From Calliopsis andreniformis (taxonomy: Eukaryota; Arthropoda; Insecta; Hymenoptera; Andrenidae), in NCBI RefSeq assembly GCF_051401765.1, contig NW_027480495.1, positions 2,294,001-2,358,000 of the forward strand: a stretch of DNA of 64,000 bases, in the 5' to 3' direction. Of this stretch, positions 55,376 to 64,000 are shown in pieces. Made by a program: the position numbers and the translations under genes. How positions within the stretch are numbered: the stretch's first letter is position 1; every line of letters starts with the position of its first letter. The notes beneath the pieces were generated by a model that searched no databases, was not told where the DNA came from, and saw nothing but the letters and a program-made list of their open reading frames with translations.

Positions 55376-56651
55376 CTCAATTCTCAATCCTCAATCCTCA
55401 GTCCTCAGTCCTGAAACCTCAATCCTCAACCCTCAGCCCTCATTCTCTATCCTCAATCCTGAATCCTCAGTCCTCAATCTTCAATCCTCAATACTCAGTC
55501 TTCAATCATCAATCCTCAGTCCTCAATACTCAATCCTCAATCCTCAGTCATCAATCCTCAATCCTCAATCATCAACCTTCAATCCTCAATACTCAATCTT
55601 CAATACTCAATACTCAATCCACAATAGTCAATTCTCATTCTTCAATCCTCAATACCCAATCCTCAATCCTCAATCCTCAATCCTCCATCCTCAATTCTCA
55701 ATCCTTAATCCTCTGTCCTCAGTCCTCAAACCTCAACCCTCAACCCTCAGCCCTCATCCTCAATCCTCAATCCTGAATACTCAAACCTCAATCTTCAATC
55801 TCCAATACTCAGACTTCAATACCCAATACTCAGTCTTCAATCCACAATCCTCTACCCTCAATCCTCAGTCCTCAATCCTCAATCATCAATCCTCAGTCCT
55901 CAATCCTCAATCCTCAATCCTCAACCCTCAGCCCTCATCCTCAATCCTCAATCATCAATCCTCAATACTCACTCTTCAATCCTCAATCCTCAATCCTCAG
56001 TCCTCAATCCACAATCATCAATCCTCAATCTTCAATACTCAATCCTCAATCCTCAATCCTCAATCCTCAATTCTCAATCCGCAATCCTCAGTCCTCAGTC
56101 CTCAAACCTCAGTCCTCAAACCTCAGCCATCATCCTCAATCGTCAATCCTCGTTCCTCAATCCTCAATCCTCAATCTTCAATCCTCCATACTCAATCTTC
56201 AATCCTCAATCCTCAATCATCAATCCTCAATCCTCAATCCGCAGTCATCAATCCTCAATCTTCAATACTCAATCCTCAATCATCAATCCTCAATCCTCAA
56301 TCCTCAATCCTCATTCCTCAAACCTGAATCCTCAACCCTCAGTCCTCATCCTCAATTTTCAATTCTTAATCCTCAATCCTCAATCCTCAATCTTCAATCC
56401 TCAAAATTCAATCCTCAATATTCAGTCTTCAATCCTCAATCCTCTATCCTCAATCCTCAGTCCGCAATCCTCAACATTCAATCCTCAATCTTCAATACTC
56501 AATCCTCAATACTCAATCCTCAATCCTCAGTCCTCAATACTCAACCTTCAATCCTCCATACTCAATCTTCAATCCTCAATCCTCAATCATCAATCCTCAA
56601 TCCTCAATCCTCAGTCATCAATCCTCAATCTTCAATACTCAATCCTCAATC
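55376..56651 (+). repeat. Second copy of the 50680-51955 block
   Basis: This copy is colinear with 50680-51955 at offset 4,696 and differs by a few substitutions, such as CAGCCTTC to CAGACTTC near 55811. No island occurs between 55215 and 57182, one of the longer island-free gaps in the right half. Confidence 0.8.
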
Positions 56652-57489
56652 CTCAATCCTCAATCCTCAATCCTCAGGCCTCAATCCACAATCATCAATC
56701 CTCAATCTTCAATACACAATCCTCAATCCTCAATCCTAAATCCTCAATACTCAATCCTCAACCCTCAGCCCTCATCCTCAATCCTCAATCCTGAATTCTC
56801 AATCCTCAATCTTCAATCCTCAATACTCAGTCTTCAATCCTCAATCCTCAATCCTCAATCCTCAGTCCTCAATCCACAATCATCAATCCTCAATCTTCAA
56901 TACTCAATCCTCAATCCTCAATCCTCAATCCTCAATACTCAATCTTCGATCCTCAATCCTCAGTCCTCAATCCTCAACCCTCAGCCCTCAGCCCTCATCC
57001 TCAATCCTCAATCCTGAATCCTCAATACTGAATCATCAATCCACAATCCTCAATCATCAACCTTCAATCCTCAATACTCAATCTTCAATCCTCAATACTC
57101 AATCCTCAATATTCAACACACAACCATCAATCATCAATTCTCAATACTCAACCATCAATCCTCAATTCTCAATACTCAATAGAATATCCTGAATTCTCAT
57201 GATTCAATACTCAATCCGCAATATTCAGTAATCAAATCTCGATCCTCAAACATCAATTCTCAACACTCAATCCTCAACACTCGGTCCTCTCTCTTCGATC
57301 CTCCATCCTCAATCCTCTATCCCCAAGCGTCAATCCTCAATCCTCAATCCTCAATCCTCAACCCTCAATCCTCAGTCCTCAAACCTCAATTCCGTATCCT
57401 CAATCCTGAATGCTCAATCGTCATCCCTCAGTCCGCAACAATCAATTGTCAATCCTCAATCCTCAATAGAATATCCTCAATTCACAGTT

Positions 57490-59484
57490 TTCAATACTGA
57501 ATCCCCAATCTTCAATCTTCAAATCTCAATCCACAGACATCAATTCTCAACACTCAACCCTCAACACTGAGTCCTCAGCCTTCAATCCTCAATCCTCAGT
57601 CCTCAATCTTCAATCCTCCATACTCAATCTTCAATCCTCAATCCTCAATCATCAATCCTCAGTCCTCAATCCTCAGTCATCAATCCTCAATCTTCAATAC
57701 TCAATCCTCAATCATCAATCCTCAATCCTCAATACTCAATCCTCATTCCTCAATCCTCAATCCTCAATCCTCAACCCTCAGTCCTCTTCCTCAGTTCTCA
57801 ATTCTTAAGCCTCAATCCTCAATCCTCAATCTTCAATCCTCAATAATCAATCCTCAATCTTCAGTCCTCAATACTGAATCCTCAATCCTCGATAGTCAAT
57901 CTCCAATCCTCAATCCTCAATCCTCAATCCTTAATCCACAATCTTCAATCCTCAATCCTCAATCCTCAATCATCAATACTCAATCCTCAATCCTCAATCC
58001 CCAATCCCCAACCCTCAATCCTCAGTCCTCAAACCTCAGTCCCCAATCCTCAATCATCAATCCTCAATCTTCAATACTCAATCCTCAATCCTCAATCCTC
58101 AATCCTCAACACTCAACCATCAATCCTCAATTCTCAATACTCAATAGAATATCCTGAATTATCAGTATTCAATACTTAAACCTCAATCCTCAACCCTCAA
58201 CCCTCATTCTCCATCCTCCATCCTCAATCCTCAAACCTCAATCTTCAATCCTCAATACTCAATCTTCGATCTTCAATCCTAAACCCTCAATCCTCAATCC
58301 TCAATCCTCAGTCATGAATACTCAATCTTCAATTCTCAATCCTCAATCCTCAATGCTCAATCCTCAATCCTAAATCCTCAGTCATCAGTGCTCAATCCTC
58401 AATCCTCAAACCTCAATCCTCAACCGTCAGTACTCGTCCTCACACCTCAATCCCGAATCCTCAGTCCTGAATCGTCAATCTTCAGCCCTCAGTCCTCAAC
58501 AATCTATTGCCAATCTTCAGTCCTCATTAGAATATCCACAATTCACAGTTTTCAGTACTCAATCCCCAATCTTCAATCTTCAAATCTCAGTCTACAAACA
58601 TCAATTCGCATCACTCAACACTCAACACTCAGTCCTCAATCTACAGTCCTAAATCCTCAATCCTCAATCTTCAATCCTCAATACTCAATCTTCAACCTTC
58701 AATCCTCAATTCTCAATCCTCAGTCCTCAATCCTCAATCACAGCTCCTCAATCCCCAATCCTCAACCTTCAATCCTCAGTCCTCAATCATCAATCATCAA
58801 TACTCAATGTTCAATCCTCAATACTCAACCTTCAATCCTCAACCCTCAATCCTCAATCCACAATCCTCAATCCTCAATCATCAACATTCAACCTTCAATA
58901 CTCAACCTTCAATCCTCAATTCCCAATCCTCCATCGTCAATCCTCAATCCTCAATCCTCAGTCATCAATCCTCAATCTTCAATACTCAATCCTCTATCCT
59001 CAATCCTCAATCCTCAATCCTCAATCCTCAATCCTCAATCCTCATTCCTCAAACGTCAATCCTCAACCATCAGTCCTGAACCTCAATTCTCAATTCTCAA
59101 TCCTCAATCCTCAATCCTCAATCCTCAGATATCAATCCTCAATATTCAATACTCAATCTTCAATCCTCATTCCTCAATTCTCAATCCTCAATCCGCGTTC
59201 CTCAAACCTCAACCCTCAACCCTCAGTCCTCATACTCAATTCTCAATTCTCAATCCTCAAACCTCAATCCTCAATCCTCAATCTTCAATCATCAATACTC
59301 AATCTTCAATGCTCGATCCTCAATCCTCAATCCTCAACCTTCAATCCTCAATAATCAATCCTCAATACTCAGTCTTCAAGCCTCAATCCTCAATCCTCAA
59401 TCCTCTATCCTCAATCCTCAGTCCGCAATCCTCAACATTCAATCCTCAATCTTCAATACTCAATCCTCAATACTCAATCCTCAA
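57490..59484 (+). repeat. ~2.0 kb unit P (partner P' at 59500-62811)
   Basis: The left part (57490-58355) matches 59500-60368 at offset 2,013. The right part (58355-59484) matches 61676-62811 at offset 3,327. P' therefore contains 1,314 bp more in its middle. Islands here are class B at 58147 and class A at 58530, whose counterparts are 60160 and 61857. Confidence 0.8.
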
Positions 59485-59502
59485 TATTCCTCAATCCTCA
59501 AT
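59478..59502 (+). other. Duplication junction scar
   Basis: Heptamer phase is broken twice within about 25 bases: ATATTCC followed by TCAATCC, then TCAATT joined to TCAATACTGAATCC. Left of this point the sequence follows the 62.8 kb region. Right of it the sequence follows 57.49 kb, entering partway through a class A island whose GAATAT and CACAGTT parts are missing. This is the visible breakpoint of the P/P' tandem duplication. Confidence 0.75.
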
Positions 59503-62500
59503 TTCAATACTGAATCCCCAATCTTCAATCTTCAAATCTCAATCCACAGACATCAATTCTCAACACTCAACCCTCAACACTGAGTCCTCAGCCTTCAATC
59601 CTCAATCCTCAGTCCTCAATCTTCAATCCTCCATACTCAATCTTCAATCCTCAATCCTCAATCATCAATCCTCAGTCCTCAATCCTCAGTCATCAATCCT
59701 CAATCTTCAATACTCAATCCTCAATCATCAATCCTCAATCCTCAATACTCAATCCTCATTCCTCAATCCTCAATCCTCAATCCTCAACCCTCAGTCCTCT
59801 TCCTCAGTTCTCAATTCTTAAGCCTCAATCCTCAATCCTCAATCTTCAATCCTCAATAATCAATCCTCAATCTTCAGTCCTCAATACTGAATCCTCAATC
59901 CTCGATAGTCAATCTCCAATCCTCAATCCTCAATCCTCAATCCTTAATCCACAATCTTCAATCCTCAATCCTCAATCCTCAATCATCAATACTCAATCCT
60001 CAATCCTCAATCCCCAATCCCCAACCCTCAATCCTCAGTCCTCAAACCTCAGTCCCCAATCCTCAATCATCAATCCTCAATCTTCAATACTCAATCCTCA
60101 ATCCTCAATCCTCAATCCTCAACACTCAACCATCAATCCTCAATTCTCAATACTCAATAGAATATCCTGAATTATCAGTATTCAATACTTAAACCTCAAT
60201 CCTCAACCCTCAACCCTCATTCTCCATCCTCCATCCTCAATCCTCAAACCTCAATCTTCAATCCTCAATACTCAATCTTCGATCTTCAATCCTAAACCCT
60301 CAATCCTCAATCCTCAATCCTCAGTCATGAATACTCAATCTTCAATTCTCAATCCTCAATCCTCAATCCTCAATCCTCAACCCTCAATCCTCAATCCTCA
60401 ATCTTCAATCATCAATACTCAATCTTCAATGCTCAATCCTCAATCCTCAATCCTCAATATTCAATACACAACCCTCAAACATCAATCCTCAATACTCAAT
60501 CATCAATCCTCAATTCTCAATACTCAATAGAATATCCTGAATTCTCTGTTTTCAATACTCAATCCTCAATCTTCAGTCTTCAAGTCTCCATCCACAGACA
60601 TCAATTCTCATCACTCAACCCTCAACACTCAGTCCTCAATCTTCAATCCTCAATCCTCAATCCTCAATCCTCAATCGTCAATCCTCAATACCCAATCGTC
60701 AATCTTCAATCCTCAATCCCCAATACTCAATCCTCAATCCTCAATACTCATTCCTCAATCCTCAATCCTCAATCATCAATCCACAATCTTCAATACTCAA
60801 TCCTCAATCCTCAATCCTCAATCCTCAATCCTCAATCATCAATCCTCCATCTTCAATACTCAATCCTCAATCCTCAATCCTCAATCCTCAATACTCAACC
60901 ATCAATCCTCAATTCTCAATACTCAATAGAATATCCTGAATTCTCAGGATTCAATACTCAAACCTCAACCCTCAGCCCTCAGCCCTCATCCTCCATTCTC
61001 AATCCTCTATCCTCAATCCTCAATCTTCAATCCTCAATACTCAATCTTCAATCCTCAATCCTCAATCCCCAATCCTCATTCTTCAGTACTCAATACCGAA
61101 TCCTCAATCTTCAACCCTCAATCCTCAATCCTCAATTCTCAATCCTCAATCCTCAGTCCTCAGTCCTCAAACCTCAGTCCTCAAACTTCAGCCATCATCC
61201 TCAATCGTCAATCCTCGTTCCTCAATCCTCAATCCTCAATCCTCAATCCTCAATAGACAATCTCCAATCCTAGATCCTCAATCCCCAATCCTCAATCCTT
61301 AATCCTCAATCTTCAATCCTCAATCCTCAATACTCAGTCCTCAATACTCAATCCTCAATCCACAATCCTCAATCCCCAATCCTCAATCTTCAATCCTCAA
61401 TCCTCAATCCTAAAGCCTCAATCCTCAATCCTCAATCTTCAATCCTGAATACTCAATCTTCAATCCTCAAGCCTCAATCCTCAATCCTCAATCCTCAATC
61501 GTCAGTCTTCAATCCTCAATACCCAATCTTCAATCCTCAATCCTCAATCCTCAATCCTCAATCCTCATTCTTCAATCCCCAATACCCAATCCTCAATCTT
61601 CAATCCTCAATCCCCAATACTCAATCCTTAATCCTCAACCTTCAATCCTCAATCCCCAGTCCACAATCTTCAATCCTCAATGCTCAATCCTCAATCCTAA
61701 ATCCTCAGTCATCAGTCCTCAATCCTCAATCCTCAAACCTCAATCCTCAACCGTCAGTACTCGTCCTCACACCTCAATCCCGAATCCTCAGTCCTGAATC
61801 GTCAATCTTCAGCCCTCAGTCCTCAACAATCTATTGCCAATCTTCAGTCCTCATTAGAATATCCACAATTCACAGTTTTCAGTACTCAATCCCCAATCTT
61901 CAATCTTCAAATCTCAGTCTACAAACATCAATTCGCATCACTCAACACTCAACACTCAGTCCTCAATCTACAGTCCTAAATCCTCAATCCTCAATCTTCA
62001 ATCCTCAATACTCAATCTTCAACCTTCAATCCTCAATTCTCAATCCTCAGTCCTCAATCCTCAATCACAGTTCCTCAATCCCCAATCCTCAACCTTCAAT
62101 CCTCAGTCCTCAATCATCAATCATCAATACTCAATGTTCAATCCTCAATACTCAACCTTCAATCCTCAACCCTCAATCCTCAATCCACAATCCTCAATCC
62201 TCAATCATCAACATTCAACCTTCAATACTCAACCTTCAATCCTCAATTCCCAATCCTCCATCGTCAATCCTCAATCCTCAATCCTCAGTCATCAATCCTC
62301 AATCTTCAATACTCAATCCTCTATCCTCAATCCTCAATCCTCAATCCTCAATCCTCAATCCTCATTCCTCAAACGTCAATCCTCAACCATCAGTCCTGAT
62401 CCTCAATTCTCAATTCTCAATCCTCAATCCTCAATCCTCAATCCTCAGATATCAATCCTCAATATTCAATACTCAATCGTCAATCCTCATTCCTCAATTC

Positions 62501-62811
62501 TCAATCCTCAATCCGCGTTCCTCAAACCTCAACCCTCAACCCTCAGTCCTCATACTCAATTCTCAATTCTCAATCCTCAAACCTCAATCCTCAATCCTCA
62601 ATCTTCAATCATCAATACTCAATCTTCAATGCTCGATCCTCAATCCTCAATCCTCAACCTTCAATCCTCAATAATCAATCCTCAATACTCAGTCTTCAAG
62701 CCTCAATCCTCAATCCTCAATCCTCTACCCTCAATCCTCAGTCCGCAATCCTCAACATTCAATCCTCAATCTTCAATACTCAATCCTCAATACTCAATCC
62801 TCAATCCTCAG
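59485..62811 (+). repeat. Unit P', expanded copy of 57490-59484
   Basis: It begins at an aberrant junction (59478-59500) where an island is cut, then follows P. Between about 60368 and 61676 it carries 1,314 bp not in P. That extra DNA contains a B' island (60530) and a B island (60929) and resembles sequence at 44.0-44.7 kb and 45.3-46.0 kb (offset 16,160 for the B' island). Confidence 0.8.
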
Positions 62812-64000
62812 TCCTCAATACTCAACCTTCAATCCTCCATACTCAATCTTCAATCCTCAATCCTCAATCATCAATCCTCAATCCTCAATCCTCAGTCATC
62901 AATCCTCAATCTTCAATACTCAATCCTCAATCCTCAATCCTCAATCCTCAATCCTCAGGCCTCAATCCACAATCATCAATCCTCAATCTTCAATACACAA
63001 TCCTCAATCCTCAATCCTAAATCCTCAATACTCAATCCTCAACCCTCAGCCCTCATCCTCAATCCTCAATCCTGAATTCTCAATCCTCAATCTTCAATCC
63101 TCAATACTCAGTCTTCAATCCTCAATCCTCAATCCTCAATCCTCAGTCCTCAATCCACAATCATCAATCCTCAATCTTCAATACTCAATCCTCAATCCTC
63201 AATCCTCAATCCTCAATACTCAATCTTCGATCCTCAATCCTCAGTCCTCAATCCTCAACCCTCAGCCCTCAGCCCTCATCCTCAATCCTCAATCCTGAAT
63301 CCTCAATCCTCAATGTTCAATCCTCAATACTCAGTCTTCAATCATCAATCCTTAATACTCAATCCTCAATCCTCAATCCTGAATCATCAATCCACAATCC
63401 TCAATCATCAACCTTCAATCCTCAATACTCAATCTTCAATCCTCAATACTCAATCCTCAATATTCAACACACAACCATCAATCATCAATTCTCAATACTC
63501 AACCATCGATCCTCAATTCTCAATACTCAATAGAATATCCTGAATTCTCATGATTCAATACTCAATCCGCAATATTCAGTAATCAAATCTCGATCCTCAA
63601 ACATCAATTCTCAACACTCAATCCTCAACACTCGGTCCTCTCTCTTCGATCCTCCATCCTCAATCCTCTATCCCCAAGCGTCAATCCTCAATCCTCAATC
63701 CTCAATCCTCAACCCTCAATCCTCAGTCCTCAAACCTCAATTCCGTATCCTCAATCCTGAATGCTCAATCGTCATCCCTCAGTCCGCAACAATCAATTGT
63801 CAATCCTCAATCCTCAATAGAATATCCTCAATTCACAGTTTTCAATACTGAATCCCCAATCTTCAATCTTCAAATCTCAATCCACAGACATCAATTCTCA
63901 ACACTCAACCCTCAACACTGAGTCCTCAGCCTTCAATCCTCAATCCTCAGTCCTCAATCTTCAATCCTCCATACTCAATCTTCAATCCTCAATCCTCAAT
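62812..64000 (+). repeat. Start of next ~6.35 kb cycle (matches 56531-57650)
   Basis: It is colinear with 56531-57650, first at offset 6,281 (CTCAGGCCTC at 56673/62954) and then at 6,351 (the island pair 57182/57469 and 63533/63830). The 70-bp change, exactly ten heptamers, lies near 57015/63300, where the right copy has an additional stretch. The copy runs off the window end. Confidence 0.8.

Larger units (their letters stand above)
1..64000 (+). repeat. Heptanucleotide satellite array, consensus TCAATCC
   Basis: The entire window is a head-to-tail array of a 7-bp unit, plus-strand TCAATCC, about nine thousand units. Common single-change variants are TCAATCT, TCAATAC, TCAATTC, TCAGTCC, TCAAACC, TCAACCC, TCAATCG, TGAATCC and TCATTCC. 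The polarity never flips. G is absent from the plus-strand consensus, so every G on this strand is a departure from it; sampled 60-base lines carry 0 to 3 G. No stretch over 300 bases holds anything other than this array, and both window edges lie inside it. No gene, RNA gene, promoter, terminator or mobile element was recognised. Similar short heptamer arrays exist in cyanobacteria (STRR) and short-unit satellites in many eukaryotes; which applies here cannot be told from the sequence. Confidence 0.97.

Noticed and set aside
674..63543. Dozens of long plus-strand open frames encoding S-I-L-N-P-Q-S repeats as real genes
   Set aside because: All three forward frames encode the same peptide and frames overlap one another. 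Start codons are chance heptamer variants, no ribosome-binding site or domain is present, and frames cross duplication boundaries. Openness is inherent to the heptamer.
1..64000. CRISPR array
   Set aside because: The unit is 7 bp with no unique spacers and no repeat of 23-50 bp alternating with variable sequence. The diverged islands recur and are not spacers.
1..64000. Telomere or interstitial telomeric repeat
   Set aside because: TTGAGGA matches the plant-type TTTAGGG at five of seven positions, but no true TTTAGGG or TTAGGG run occurs and the variants do not drift toward it. The likeness is probably coincidence.
1..64000. Centromeric CENP-B box in the islands
   Set aside because: The required CG-rich pattern (TTCG with a downstream CGGG) is not seen in either orientation. 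The islands have scattered single CG dinucleotides only.
1..64000. Whole window as an assembly or sequencing artefact
   Set aside because: Not fully excludable, but the rich and ordered set of rare variants, nested blocks and islands is unlike polymerase slippage or a collapsed simple repeat. Individual near-identical duplications, especially 19.9-22.7 kb, remain suspect.

Overview
The whole 64 kb is one uninterrupted tandem array of a 7-bp repeat. The plus-strand consensus is TCAATCC (minus strand GGATTGA, equivalently TTGAGGA). Every stretch I read, from first base to last, can be parsed into this heptamer or diverged versions of it, always with the same polarity. I found no unique-sequence gene, no rRNA or tRNA, no CRISPR array, no recognisable transposon, and neither edge of the array. 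The many long plus-strand open frames are a by-product of the repeat. Three heptamers (21 nt) read S-I-L-N-P-Q-S in all three forward frames with no stop, while the minus strand has a TGA every 21 nt in every frame. I therefore call no protein-coding gene.

The organism cannot be named from this sequence. An array of this length with higher-order structure looks most like eukaryotic satellite DNA (heterochromatin, pericentromere or subtelomere). Short heptanucleotide arrays are also known in bacteria, for example the STRR repeats of filamentous cyanobacteria, and I recall similar intergenic heptamers in Bacteroidota. A prokaryotic source is therefore not excluded, and 64 kb would be extraordinary there.

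The array has clear structure at larger scales. (1) Sixty copies of a diverged island sit in it, each marked by a GAATAT, GAGTAT or GAACAT core. They fall into four classes: A, B, B' and C. (2) Islands form modules: a C island followed by an A island 280-297 bp later, and a B island followed by a B' island about 400 bp later. (3) Blocks of 0.6-5 kb are repeated at fixed offsets. These include a three-copy ~2.58 kb unit (2.3-9.4 kb), a 1,428-bp tandem duplication (19.9-22.7 kb), ~2.1 kb units (23.3-30.1 kb), two long duplications (7.4-12.4 with 16.0-19.5 kb; 39.1-44.1 with 46.0-50.7 kb), and a ~6.35 kb periodicity at the right end (56.5-64.0 kb).

Layout: 1-22.7 kb is dominated by class A islands, with two C-A modules at the end of this part. 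22.7-31 kb is built of ~2 kb units carrying class B islands with a perfect hairpin. 31-64 kb is denser in islands (40 of the 60) and is dominated by B, B' and C-A modules. The picture is of an array evolving by repeated unequal exchange or local amplification, with block boundaries visible as phase scars. The most noteworthy aspects are the island family inside a 7-bp satellite, the nested duplication history, the near absence of G on one strand, and the frame-independent heptapeptide coding.
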